The position numbers and the translations under genes are program-made. Source: Siphonodentalium dalli (Eukaryota; Mollusca; Scaphopoda; Gadilida; Siphonodentaliidae). From it: a DNA stretch of 64,000 nucleotides. Where the stretch lies: positions 240,479,530-240,543,529 of the forward strand of contig CP136065.1 in assembly GCA_032622095.1 (NCBI GenBank), read 5' to 3'. The notes under the pieces were generated by a model that saw only the letters and a list, made by a program, of their open reading frames with translations, was not told the DNA's origin and ran no database searches. Shown here piece after piece: positions 10,947 through 21,415 of the stretch; the first letter of the stretch is position 1, and each line of letters starts with the position of its first letter.

Positions 10947-11790
10947 ATTACATTATCGACGTATCGTCTGTAGCGACGGTTAGAGATTACATTAGTGAAG
11001 TAGCTTCTGACCCTGAACGTAAGAAGCGATGGTTTAGTGATGGCCTAATGGTGCTGTAGATTTCTGTCTCCGAAAGTCTGAAGCGACGGTTTAGAGATTA
11101 CATTAGTGACGTAGGTTCCTGATCACGAACGTCTGAAGCAACGGTTTAGAGATTACATTAGTGACGTAGGTTCATGACCACGAACGTCTGAAGCGACGGT
11201 TTAGAGATTGCATTAGTGACGTAGGTTTCTGGCCCTGAACGTCTGAAGCGACAGTTTAGATATTACATTAGTGACGTAGGTTCCTGGCCATGATCGTCTG
11301 AAGCGACGGTTTATAGATTGCATTAGTGACGTAGGTTCCTGACCATGAACATCTGAAGCGACGGTTTAGATATTGCATTAGTGACGTAGGTTCCTGGCCA
11401 TGAACGTCTGAAGCGACGGTTTAGAGATTACATTAGTGACGTAGGTTCCTGGCCCTGAACGTCTGAAGCGACGGTTTAGAGATTACATTAGTGGCGTAGG
11501 TTACTGGCCTTGAACGTCTGAAGCGACGGTTTAGAGATTACATTAGTGACGTAGGTTCCTGGCCCTGAACGTCTGAAGCGACGGTTTAAAGATTACATTA
11601 GTGACATAGGTTCCTGACCCTGAACGTCTGAAGCGACGGTTTAGAGATTACATTATATATAGTGGCGTAGGTTACTGGCCTTGAACGTCTGAAGCGACGG
11701 TTTAGATGTTACAATAGTGACGTAGGGCCCTGGCCCGGAAGCGACGGGTTTAGAGATTACATTAGTGACGTAGGTTACTGGCAATGAGTC
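10947..11790. repeat. 55-bp satellite array (about 15 units)
   Basis: The period is 55 bp, e.g. GTCTGAAGCGACGG at 11461 and again at 11516. The unit also contains GATTACATTAGTGACG and a variable TTCCTGGCCCTGAAC. The central units are nearly identical and the outer ones degenerate. The array continues left of the retrotransposon at 6985-7102. No spacers of varying sequence are present, so it is not a CRISPR. Confidence 0.93.
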
Positions 11791-12105
11791 TCACCCTGAG
11801 TCAGTGGCTCATACATTCTGAGTTATCTCGATGGATATAATTATATCATAAATGTATAATCACGCCATGAGGCTCTACTCTGGCTACATCCATTTAGTTC
11901 ATGTTGAAATTTTCAAATAGGGTCCTCCACCAACTGACAAGCATTACAGTTATAAATCAATTTTTTTTACCTGCGTTACGTGTCAGAACATTAGAAAGAA
12001 ACCAAGTTTTTTCAGTTGTGGAATACGATCTGTATGTGCGTAGCTAGAGTAGAGATTCATGGCAGGATCTAATATAATTGGTAATGCTAAAACATGTGCA
12101 CCAAC
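11791..12105. other. Intron; nothing recognised
   Basis: A short T run and AT-rich sequence follow the satellite. The stretch ends at the donor of the collagen exon at 12106. Confidence 0.4.
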
Positions 12106-12184
12106 CTGGCCTTCCTGGTGTGCCGGCTATTATCACAGGGCAGTCGTTGTTGGAGTGTTTGCATAGTTCCCTTATTGACTCAAT
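12106..12184 (-). CDS. Collagen-gene exon: non-collagenous end and first Gly-X-Y triplets
   Basis: On the minus strand ATATTTTCAG is a good acceptor before 12184. The exon encodes IESIRELCKHSNNDCPVIIA and then GTPGRP plus the first base of Gly, ending CCAG|GTTGGT. It is 79 bp and enters in phase 0. The two cysteines (ELCKH, NDCP) just before the first triplet look like the N-terminal flank of a short non-fibrillar collagen. The exit phase matches the exon at 2926-2961 exactly (G|GT). The donor is weaker than consensus. An upstream exon ending in phase 0 is required and has not been found. Confidence 0.7.
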
Positions 12185-12265
12185 CTGAAAATATAAGGAT
12201 AATTCAATTGGCTTTGTGAACTATATATGTCGTAGATTTCTGTCTCCGAACGTGAATTCAATGGG
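12185..12265. other. Intron
   Basis: It holds the branch and polypyrimidine region of the 12106-12184 exon and nothing else that I recognise. Confidence 0.4.
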
Positions 12266-12660
12266 CTATATCCCCAGAGGGGGAATTTAGTGGCTCTCTC
12301 CCGCATAGCGGGCTAGCATCACTAAATTCACCCTCTGGGGACCGCATTCTCTTTAGGCCTCATCTTCTCTGGAAAGTTTCTTTATGATCAAATTTGTATA
12401 GAAACTTCTTCACATAGATTCTATTTCTTTTTTAGTTTAGTTTCTCTATATCCCCACATTGGCAGACGTCACATTGCATAATCGAGGTTCCCAATGGGTG
12501 TACATCACAATGTTCACCATTTGGGAACTTCAATCTGAGCCTCTGTCTACCATAGAAGATAGGGTCATGCAGAATGAGGTCCCAGAGGGTGAATTTAGTT
12601 AAGCTAACCTGCTGTGCGTGATAGCGTCACTAAATGCACCCTCTGGGGACCTCATTTTGC
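12266..12660. repeat. Cluster of three hairpins (MITE-like)
   Basis: At 12271-12341 TCCCCAGAGGG pairs with CCCTCTGGGGA around an inner CCCGCATAGCGGG. At about 12508-12533 GTTCCCAATGG pairs with CCATTTGGGAAC. At 12569-12660 GAGGTCCCAGAGGGTGAATT pairs with its complement. The outer two share their arms, so the block may be one foldback element with a nested insertion. Confidence 0.65.
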
Positions 12661-13259
12661 AAATGACATGCACACTATAATCACATTTGTTTGGAAGATG
12701 GGAATGAACCAAGACAGAGTGTAGAGCCATCACTGCCAGCACGTCCGAAGTATTTAAAAGTCGTTCTACATGTATATTAAGCCATTTGATTATGGAAAAC
12801 CCATACGAAATGGCAGCCTTGATCGGTATACCGACTCAGGCGAAACGTCAACAAAGTCGTATAGGTATATAGACTCGCTCCTAGTGCTCAGCATCCTCTG
12901 TGCTAAGGTGTAACGCTCCGATAATTAACGACAAGAAAACCATAATCAGAAATGGTCATATTATTAACCATAAATATAAATTATAATATAACATATATTG
13001 GTTACATGAATGCACCGCCTCAGAATTCCGTTCAAACAACTAATCCTTCAAATTATTACAAAAAACTACGGCTTATTACTGCAGGTTTCCCATTCACCAC
13101 ACCAGAAAGCTTCTAAATGCGGATCAAAAATCGGAGGCATTGTGTTCCCGCCATAAAATATTCAAGAGTGCATGGCCCAGCCATTGTTCATACTTAAACA
13201 CCGAAAGCAATTAACGCGGTCATAATAGTTACATACTGCAACTATAAGACATCCAGCGA
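12661..13259. other. Repeat-derived stretch without genes
   Basis: The tract at 12900-13035, with AACATATATTGGTT and CAGAATTCCGTT, resembles 4140-4240 in repeat block A. No gene is recognised. Confidence 0.4.
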
Positions 13260-13895
13260 ATACACACCCCACGAAAACCCGAAATGTGTTGTCCTGCGAG
13301 ATATCCCATCGTTATAGCTCAATTTGACACGGCCAGATTAGCCTGCCTATACAATATCCTAAAACAATAAAGCTTCTCAAATCACCGGCATAGTCAATAG
13401 AACTTTCACGAACTTGGAAATCGATACTTTCTAATCGCTCTACATAAGCATGGTCAGACCTATCATCGAATACTGTAACTCTGCATGGAGCCCACATCAC
13501 AAGTATCAAAGCATTATGTTAGAGAAATACAAAGAAAAGCAACGAAACTATGCTACTGAGACCGAATGATAAGACTCAATCTGATGTCTTTAAAATATCG
13601 AGGATTTAGAGGAGATCTAATCGAGGTATATAAACTGTTGAATGGCCATTACAATATCAATGCCTGTGACCTATTAGAAAGACATTCATCAGGAAGAACA
13701 AGATGACATAATAAAAAGCTACAGATGCCCATTGTTAACAAGGCCATGGGAACATATTTCTTCACGCAGAGGGTGGTAACTAGCTGGAACTCTCTGCCAG
13801 ACTTCGCTGTTGAGGCTCCAACACTCGATCAATTCAAAATATACATAGACTCATTCTTCTATTATATAAAATACGAGTTCGACGACAAGTAATAT
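13260..13895 (+). pseudogene. Non-LTR reverse transcriptase C-terminal fragment
   Basis: The plus strand carries, in shifted frames, KASQITGIVNRTFTNLEIDTF, then SMVRPIIEYCNSAWSPHHKY, then RGFRGDLIEVYKLLNG, and finally FFTQRVVTSWNSLPDFAVEA with APTLDQFK and a stop near 13892. This is the known order of the region after the RT fingers and palm in CR1/L2/Rex-like elements. Several stops and frameshifts break it. The following sequence ends in a (GAT)n tail near 14005-14026. The copy is 5'-truncated and dead, and it is a different lineage from the intact element at 7.1-10.9 kb. Confidence 0.8.
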
Positions 13896-14732
13896 GTTCA
13901 AGTGACTCACAAGTAAATATCGAATGACGATACATATATTTGTAAACAAACATTGCAAATAATGTTATTGGGACGAAAAGTCGCAAGACTTTTTCCGTAT
14001 TATGATGATGATGATGATGATGATATGATTGATAGAACAAATTTGTATTGATATTGATGACCGTGTCGTTATTTGTTTACAATACGTATCAATTGACATA
14101 TATGGCCTACGCACCCGTTCCCTCATTAAAATCAACATATTTCGACCATTTTAGGGAAACCTCCGCGAATTCGGGGACCTCCGCAAATAGGGACCTACTG
14201 CAAATTGTCACACCGATCAGCACCAATTAACGAACCGTGGCTGACTCGGCTGTATCGGACTAACCTCTTTAAAATACGTATCAATTGGGATATACGCACC
14301 CGTTCCCTCATTAAAATCAACACATTTCGACCATTTTAGGGGACCTCCGCGAATTCGGAACTTCGCAAATTTACCTCCGCAAATAGGGGACCTACTGCAA
14401 ACTGTCACACCGATCAGCACCTAACTAACGAACCGGTGGATGACTCGTCTGTCTCAGACTATACTCTTTAAAATACGTATCAATTGACATACGCATTTTA
14501 TAAATTATATTTTTCATTTCTTCTATTTGTAATGGCATAGCTTATTACAAACCAAAATCAACGACAATAAACGAAATTGAAATTCCAACTACACCTTTTA
14601 CCGGACTCGGGGTCGCACTACAACGTTTAATGCGTCCCAAAACAACCGGAAAACCCCATTATCTATAAATAAAACGCACAGCGAAACATAGCTATCTAGA
14701 ATCTCTAGATTAGTATCCACCGGGGGCGTAAC
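13670..14732 (+). repeat. 1.2-kb repeat block, copy B
   Basis: Same orientation as 3556-4830, about 10.1 kb away. After the RT tail come two full units and part of a third with AATACGTATCAATTG and GCTGACTCGG (about 14080-14265, 14270-14455, 14465 on), then one unit with CCTTTTACCGGACTCGG. The unit copy number differs from block A, which suggests the whole block is a satellite-bearing composite. Confidence 0.75.
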
Positions 14733-15339
14733 TGGTAAGTGTCACTATACCTTTTCTGGGGATTACGTCGTTGATATATATAGAGCACCACCAGGTACAT
14801 GCGCCCCGGTGTACATGGGTATAGAAAAGCAGTATATTTACTAAGTCGTATCCTAAAATATTAGGGGACGGAATTCCGCCTTCTAACATGGTGCATGGCA
14901 CTTACTGGACTCTGAAGGCGGAAACATCACGTCGTGTAGTTGCAAGGAACAGTGACCCGGGTACGAGACTAATATATGAGGTATATTCCCGCTTTTTCGC
15001 GATTTATATCGCGTGAATATAAATTGCGGAACCCGAGTTATCTCAGGGGTACATCACAGAATGTTCCTTTGAACAGATTAAGTTAGAAATCAATCATGCA
15101 TCGGCTTACAAACTCTTGGGAATCAATACTGGTCATAATCCCCATAAATGGGGATATGTCACTATAAGAACATAGATATACGGCAAACAACGCGTATGAA
15201 TCTATTAAGATGCACTATTTTGCCATCAAACTTTGGAATTGTTTCGACTACTTTAACACTACACAAATATAGGCAATTGGGTTTTCAAATACTTGTAAAA
15301 TGAGTTGTCAACAATAGGATATGAATATTGTTCAAATGA
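14733..15339. other. Unassigned intron stretch
   Basis: It contains a small inverted tract GATTTATATCGCGTGAATATAAAT near 15000. No exon, RNA gene or known repeat is recognised. Confidence 0.35.
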
Positions 15340-15864
15340 AAGGAATCCTTACATTGTTTTTACGTACGGTTCAGACAGAGTAGCGAGTGTAAGGAATCCT
15401 TACATTGTTTTTACGCACGGTTCAGACAGAGTAGCGAGTGTAAGGAATCCTTACATTGTTTTTACGTACGGTTCAGACATAGTAGCGAGTGTAAGGAATC
15501 CTTACATTGTTTTTACGCACGGTTCAGACAGAGTAGCGAGTGTAAGGAATCCTTACATTGTTTTTACGTACGGTTCAGACAGAGTAGCGAGTGTAAGGAA
15601 TCCTTACATTGTTTTTACGTACGGTTCAGACAGAGTAGCGAGTGTAAGGAATCCTTACATTGTTTTTACGTGGTGGCAGTGTTCAGACAGAGTAGCGAGT
15701 GTAAGGAATCCTTACATTGTTTTTACGTGGTGGCAGTGTTCAGACAGAGTAGCGAGTGTAAGGAATCCTTACATTGTTTTACGTGGTGGCAGTGTTCAGA
15801 CAGAATGGCGAGTGTAAGGAATCCTTACATTGTTTTTACGCACGGTTCAGACAGAGTAGCGAGT
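15340..15864. repeat. 51-bp minisatellite (about 10 units) that stays open in frame
   Basis: The unit contains the palindrome GTAAGGAATCCTTAC followed by ATTGTTTTTACGTACGG and a TCAGACAGAGTAGCGAG tract. Because 51 is a multiple of 3 and the unit has no stop in that frame, an apparent 170-codon frame (15305-15817) repeats RNPYIVFTYGSDRVASV. Three units near the right carry TGGTGGCAGTG in place of TACGG. One of these lost a T, which shifts the frame without a visible effect on the array. That argues for non-coding tandem amplification. Confidence 0.9.
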
Positions 15865-15949
15865 TGATAGAATTCAACTAATAAACAAAATGAAGTTTAC
15901 AAGAAGAAAACAACGTTCCAGTGTTCGAAGATCAATATACCCAGTAACT

Positions 15950-16388
15950 GAGAACAGACCTTGTTATTATACCAATCAGAAATATGGCATAAACAGTACG
16001 TTATTGTCAAATGTTTTTCCATTTTTATGTAAACAAAAGCAAAAAACGTTACAGAACCTGGCTTTTGTTTAGATCCGGATATGGTAAACATAAAGAGCTT
16101 TAATTGTTACTGTTTTCCTGATATGGAAATAATTAAGAGCGTTTATATCATGTGTGTGTGATTAACCAATAGAATTGCGCTGTGTTATGTAAACAGAAGC
16201 AAAACTTCTGTAACACGAGCAGGCTCTTGTTTACGTACACCATCGTACGTCTTGACGACAATATACTATTTACGCGCTGATTATGTTTGGCATATGAACA
16301 AAACTATATATATTTTAATATTCACTCTGTTGATGGCGATTTGAACAAACATGAATATTTCTGCAACGAACGCCGCCCGTGCCTTTAA
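15950..16388. mobile_element. TTAA-type element, AGGCACGGGCGGCG family (left-truncated)
   Basis: It ends GCCGCCCGTGCCTTTAA at 16388. The interior matches the reverse complement of 34691-35202 and resembles 36277-36778: ACGTTATTGTCAAATG, GTAAACAAAAGCA, AAAGAGC-motifs and TATGAACAAAACTATATA. The left end is lost near the minisatellite. No ORF. Confidence 0.75.
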
Positions 16389-16439
16389 GTCAAATAACAT
16401 AACCTTGTTGGAGATTGGGAAACTGTCCCCAATACAACA

Positions 16440-16545
16440 ATTTAACAGGATATGAGTCGCCATATTTAACATGATATGAGTACCCATATTTAACAGGATA
16501 TGAGTCGCCATATTTAACATGATATGAGTCGCCATATTATAGTAC
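16440..16545. repeat. 24-bp tandem repeat (4 units)
   Basis: Units of the form TTTAACAKGATATGAGTCGCCATA repeat about four times, with alternating AGG/ATG. The minus-strand frame reads ATHIMLNM-like octapeptides by chance of the period being a multiple of 3. Confidence 0.8.
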
Positions 16546-17254
16546 TATCGCACATTTACAGAATATATTTATTCAATATTATCAATAGGTAGATCATGGC
16601 CTCAACAATAGCTGAAATTATAGAAATATTTGCCCCGTCTCGCTCCCAGAATGAAACAGAATTCAAACTAAGATAGAGTTATTCCCCTTTCATTGAAAAT
16701 TATAGACTTTGCAGTACAAACCAGATGAAACTCAAGCACAACAGCACGTCGTTAACTCAACACAAACAACAGGTTCACAGTTTATTACACCGGATAAGTC
16801 GATAATACAATGTTTTGGGGGTTCCTCTTTCAAATGGTATATAATATGGCATATATTTTATATAATGTGATCTGGGATTCGAATATTGAGTATTGTCCGT
16901 GCGAGAACAAAGATGAGTCAACTGTTTGATAACCTTTATATGCAAGATGTAATTCTACCGGTAAGCACAAAAGGTGGGTTTTAAGGAGATGTTGGTGGTT
17001 CCAAGGTTTAAGCCGGAATGAATAGTTTCTCTGAAGCACGGGTAGATATTCGAAGAATTGGTGTATCATGTTGCCAAATAATGTCTGAGACATCAAGATA
17101 TCCCTGTCCGTAGCGTATATCATACTATGTTTACTATATCGTGATACTGATCCGATCATCCATTGATTATACAACGAATATGACCAGTCATAAACAATTA
17201 AGAATAAAATCTTCTTAATTATGTTTGTATAGTCGTATACTGTATTATATATCT
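16546..17254. repeat. Repeat-derived stretch
   Basis: The tract 16817-16885 (TTCCTCTTTCAAATGGTATA and an ATAATGTGATC tract) matches the right end of the TTAA element at 26616-27062. The tract at 16640-16760 resembles 26825-26925. It looks like a damaged second copy of that element. No gene recognised. Confidence 0.5.
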
Positions 17255-17615
17255 AGTGTAAACAATATTTAATTTTCGAACAGAACATTTAACACATACA
17301 AACAAATTGACATAATTTACAACACATGTTCAAAAACGGGGATTAGACAACAAGCCTGAAAGGCCTTTATCAAGTCTTTTCATCGGAATAAGAAGTTTAC
17401 CCTTGGTATCAGAATAGATACCATATAGGGTAAAATTAGCAGACGGGGATAACATGTTAGATCCGAAAAAAATATTGTTCAAGGGGGGGGGGGGGGGGTA
17501 GAGGGATAGAGTGCAGGAAGGAAGAACGTTTGTCAAGTTAATTGGTATTGTATACCATACATCAGCCAAAATGAAAGAGGGGAGTGAAGCGAAGTACCGT
17601 ATATATTTTTAGTTA
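17255..17615 (-). repeat. Dispersed repeat with conserved coding-like end, copy 1
   Basis: This is the reverse complement of 23070-23420. On the minus strand the frame 17569-17330 contains VWYTIPINLT, SNMLSPSANFTLYGIYSD and GLLSNPRF then stop. The second copy keeps most of the same residues and the same stop. Between them a run of about 16 C/G in this copy replaces an interrupted CT tract. It may be the C-terminal remnant of a mobile element protein; the family is not recognised. Confidence 0.6.
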
Positions 17616-17653
17616 CACAAGAATTATATATCTATTCCATGTATTTTACTTAC

Positions 17654-17740
17654 CACCACATTTAACCATATCATTACAATCACTGGGAACTGGAACCAGA
17701 TCGTAGATCAAGGAATCACTACAAACTCTAGCTATCTTAT
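17654..17740 (-). CDS. Possible cysteine-containing exon upstream of the collagen gene
   Basis: On the minus strand a frame reads IARVCSDSLIYDLVPVPSDC and then NDMVKCGG, ending G|GTAAGT, a canonical donor, at 17654. The C(x)nDC pattern before a split glycine resembles the exon at 12106-12184 (ELCKH...NDCP...G). The exit phase (1) does not fit the phase-0 entry of that exon, but it would fit the exon at 2926-2961. It may therefore be an alternative first exon, or the start of a separate related gene. The upstream end is unclear because a MITE sits at 17741-17991; acceptors would be AGATAGCTAG inside the exon or ATCAACCAG within the MITE end. Confidence 0.4.
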
Positions 17741-17991
17741 TAGTCTGGTTGATAAACTCAAATTTTAGAGTCAACCTACAACAAATTTGGACTAAATTGG
17801 TTTTATACCATTTTCATTATAGGAAAATGGCAGCCATTTTGGACGCCATCTTGAATTTTAATAAATTCTGAAAGCAGATTTTAGCGGAGTTTGGATATGT
17901 TATAGAAGATATATTCCTCTTCAAAATGGTATAAAAAACCGACTTAGTTCAAATTTTTGTATATAGGTCAAACCTTTTATCGACCAGACTA
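17741..17991. mobile_element. TA-flanked MITE with GTCTGGTYGATAAA ends
   Basis: The left end is TA-GTCTGGTTGATAAA and the right end is its complement TTTATCGACCAGAC-TA. Inner parts also pair (ATTGGTTTTATACCATTTT against AAAATGGTATAAAAAACCGA). About 250 bp, no ORF. A TA target duplication suggests a Tc1/mariner-type origin. It abuts the possible exon at 17654-17740. Confidence 0.75.
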
Positions 17992-19400
17992 TATGTACTC
18001 TCGGGCAGATTTCGGTGACTTTCCAACATCTTCCCCATTAAGTACTGGATCAACCCTTTGCTCTTTAACAGTTGAATTCATACAATTTGTTTGTTTTTTT
18101 TTCAGTGTAGAATATGGATTATCTAAGTGAAAATACATTTTAGTTTCTGCCACCAGAGACATTTTCCGATATATGGTACTCCCCATGCACTCGCATCAAG
18201 GTATGAGAGATACTTGACCAGAGCATATTCAACGGAGAGCCCCTTATATACCCACACACTGGTGAAAATCGGTGACATGCCAGATATACATATGCTCAGG
18301 TAATCTTTTGATTGATTTGTACAAGCACCCATGCACTCAAATACCATATGTACCATCACTATATAGTGCACAACAGAATCATATATACAAAAAAAACATG
18401 ACATTCAACGACAGTGAATGCTTAATTGTAGCTCATAATCTTGAGATGACTATGGATATATACACAACATGGTGGAAGCTAGCACAGCTGGTCATATCCG
18501 GGAAACGAGAATGCCCTCTTGATTTGATCTGACCTGGTAATTTCCCCTTTCATCATATTGATTTACCGGCGGTATATCCATTGATTCGACCAGTCCATAT
18601 ATACCACTATACCTATAATATGTAACGATACAATATCCGAAATAACGCTCCTATAATTCGTTGAAATCGGGTGTCAACAATATTTGATTCGAGTCGATGA
18701 ACACACCCATGAAAGCTCAGAGTTATCAAATATCGATTTGTGAAATTTGTTATTTTTAACCACCTGGAATATTTGGCGGCCTAGCAAATATTCGACGAGC
18801 CGATCGACATACTGTCGATACCAAATTGCGTTGAACAAACTGTTGGTACATAACAAGTTTTGGAAAATTGTATACTAGAGATGACAGCGGTTAGCATTAT
18901 TTCTTGTTAATTAATCGATTCTGATAACTAAAGAGTCTTGTGAAGAATTTGTGTTGTTGAAATTTGATGATATGGGGACCATCGAATCGGATTGTGTACG
19001 TTTAATGACATAGATGCCAAAATTTGCTTTGGTTACGTCCCTTTGCTCACATTGGCTGCGTTGTACAGTGCGTCAAATATGAATCAGACGACGCCTGTAT
19101 TACGTCATTATTAGCAAACTATAAGAAACAGAGTTCGGATGCACTGACGGTAGGTGGATTAAATTCACAGACAGAGGATAAGGTGGAACTAATTTCAGTT
19201 TGTCGATCGCGATGGTTATTTCGTCAAGATGTGGGAAAATGATAAGCAGCCGCCAGGGTGCGCCACGAGTTCTATGTTATATATATATTATATAATCGAG
19301 ATCGCATCGACAGAAGCTTGGAGAGCTGCATGGTCATAACTGGCAAATGAACAGACCCTTGATCTTGATTTTATCTGCTCCGGTTTTTATCTGCTTCATC
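17992..19400. repeat. Repeat-rich stretch without genes
   Basis: The tract 18390-18600 is related to 21850-22090 (ATTCAACGACAGTGA, GCCCTCTTGATTT, ATTTCCCCTTTC). The tract 18670-18800, with ATTTGATTCGAGTCGA and AAGCTCAGAG, belongs to the long-inverted-repeat family at 27640-28696. A minus-strand frame at 18186-17989 has an ATG but no recognisable family. The tract 19030-19240 shows an open frame without homology that I can see. Confidence 0.45.
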
Positions 19401-19781
19401 CAGGGGCGCCGGAAGAGGGGGGCAGAGGGGGCAGCTGACCCCCCCCCCCCTGCCCTTGACCAAGGGGGGGCGAGCGGGGGCAGGACTTGATCTTTTTCTG
19501 GAGACAGAAAATGCTTTTTGTGTGTTTAATCTCGTGTTTTTATAGCAAAATGTGACTTTTTTGGTCCAAATACCACCAATTTCACAAGGAATATTAATTT
19601 TTTGTCAATTTTATCACAAAACGGCCATAAAAACCGACAAATACCATTAAAATAGGGATTTTTGCCACAATGAATTTATGGTTATTTTCCCGAGTTTGCG
19701 GAGAAAATGCCCCTTTTTTGCGGAAAAGTGCCCTTTTTTGTAGGCTCTGCCCCCTGCCCTTGGATGCTTCCGGCGCCCCTG
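19401..19781. mobile_element. hAT-type MITE with 8-bp target duplication
   Basis: Perfect 15-bp terminal inverted repeats CAGGGGCGCCGGAAG lie at 19401-19415 and 19767-19781. The 8-bp sequence GCTTCATC is present on both sides (19393-19400 and 19782-19789). CAGGG ends and 8-bp duplications are the hallmarks of hAT transposons. The 381-bp body has no transposase. It contains a C12 run near 19440 and a tract with CCCTTTTTTG repeats. Confidence 0.93.
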
Positions 19782-20284
19782 GCTTCATCCTGCTGATTTA
19801 CTTGAGTACATTGAGTCGGTCAGTGCATATACACGCTGGTCATCCTATAATATCCCTGGCGGGCATCACATCGCAAACCTGGCTATAACAGTTTTTCATA
19901 CCAGGGCAAGTCTAATTAGTTAAAAGTTGTCAATTTAGAAGTTATACCAGCCAATGGAAGAAAATGTCTATGTAAGCTGTGACAGCAGTTCAGAGAAAAT
20001 TCAGATATCAGTTCTCTAGAAAAACACAATCTCAGTTCGGAATTTCGGGGTAAATGTAAGTTTCATTCAGCAAAACTTTCACTGCAATTCTCGAGAATAT
20101 GTTTTTGAAAACGAGGAGCTATCTATATGGGACACTCACCCATTGACGTGTTTTGATACCCGGTTTACTCAACATTTGCCCACAGCCGGGATTATAGGAT
20201 GACCGGCGTGATATATACCCACCTTCAAGAAAATCATCGAGAAGTTTGATATGACACAATTTACAAGCGCTCAGGGACCAGCCT
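19782..20284. other. Unassigned stretch
   Basis: Two short tracts repeat nearby: CATCCTATAATATCCC (about 19840) has its complement GGATTATAGGATGACC at about 20190. No gene is recognised. Confidence 0.4.
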
Positions 20285-20640
20285 AAAGTTTTAAATTGGA
20301 TGATGATGATTGTTTATTTGTATAATATTAACAAGCTTATGACAATGGTGATAATAAACAAACAAAAATTATATTATAAAGGAGCGACATGGCCCAGATG
20401 GGCCGTCTTCCTGTCGCCTCTACGTATACAAACATGAAGTGGCAACTAATGAAGTGAAATGATAATGAAAAGGATAGAATGTAGTTCATAATAGACAAAT
20501 AAAGTATCCAAACCACTTATGGGATGCATCTACATGTATATGTGTTAATACATATGTATTGGTTGTATTCGTGGGCTTATACTAAATATGTCACTAATGA
20601 TGGGGGTATGGCCGGGGCTGTTTCGAATCTTTACTGGTTA
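20285..20640 (-). mobile_element. Non-LTR retrotransposon 3' end fragment
   Basis: Read on the minus strand the tract ends with an (ATC)n tail at 20300-20312. It carries a stem-loop at 20380-20421 (GGAGCGACA...TGTCGCCTC with inner GGCCCA/GGGCC) like that of the intact element at 7199-7240. No coding part is recognised, so the copy is severely 5'-truncated. Its upstream limit is uncertain. Confidence 0.6.
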
Positions 20641-21061
20641 AGAAAATAATGGCTTCCGATTATCAAATGCATCGACATATCGTTGTTGCTGAAGAAAGTA
20701 TTTGTTTCAGGTTATCGAGGAATTCATATATCGATATGTAGGAAGCAATTTCTCGTTTCGTCCCGCCAAAATGTTAAGGCGAACATACCAGACGTCATTA
20801 CAATGACTACTATAATGGGAGGATTGGAAGAAGTCACTTCTCCTTATTTGAATACCAGGGGAGAAGTGGACTGTTATCAAGTAGAAGTCACAATGGCTCA
20901 AGTTCAATTTACACCCCAGAATTACCATTCTATGATTCAATAACTATTACCCCCCCCCCAACATTACCATTCTATGATTCAATAACTACTATGCAATACA
21001 TTAATACATTTATAAAACTGAACATAATGAGCAGGACACAATTATAATCATAAAATATAGA
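20641..21061. other. Unassigned stretch with a small duplication
   Basis: ATTACCATTCTATGATTCAA occurs twice (about 20922 and 20963), separated by a C10 run. The tract AGTCACTTCTCC (about 20833) recurs at 21455. Open frames on both strands are not recognised. Confidence 0.4.
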
Positions 21062-21415
21062 TTAACCCTTTACCCAACAGAAGGGCCCTGTGCCAATGCA
21101 TTCTCTTATATATGCGAGTCGACCATAGGTCGCCTCGCATATATAAGAGAATGCATTGGCTTAACACATTTAAAATTATAAAATTGTTTTAGGCCAATGC
21201 ATTCTCTTATATATGCGAGGCGACCTATGGTCGACTCGCATATATAAGAGAATGCATTGACACAGGGCATAACTGTAACTATCACAATGTGGTCAAGGAG
21301 CCGGTTCCAATGATATCCATATTTGTATGGTTCTATTGAGACAGACCGAAGATATTTTAGGCTGTTGAAGCTTTATTTGGCCGGTTTTGGCCGGTTTGTT
21401 TGGGTAAAGGGTTAA
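21062..21415 (+). mobile_element. TTAA-flanked hairpin MITE, copy 3
   Basis: TTAA-CCCTTTACCCAACA at the left and TTTGGGTAAAGGG-TTAA at the right. Both 69-bp hairpins are present with a shortened spacer of about 30 bp between them. No ORF. Confidence 0.92.

Noticed and set aside
15305-15817. A 170-codon repetitive gene
   Set aside because: The frame is open because the unit is 51 bp without stops. A second frame through the same array is also open, and one unit has a 1-bp loss with no compensation.
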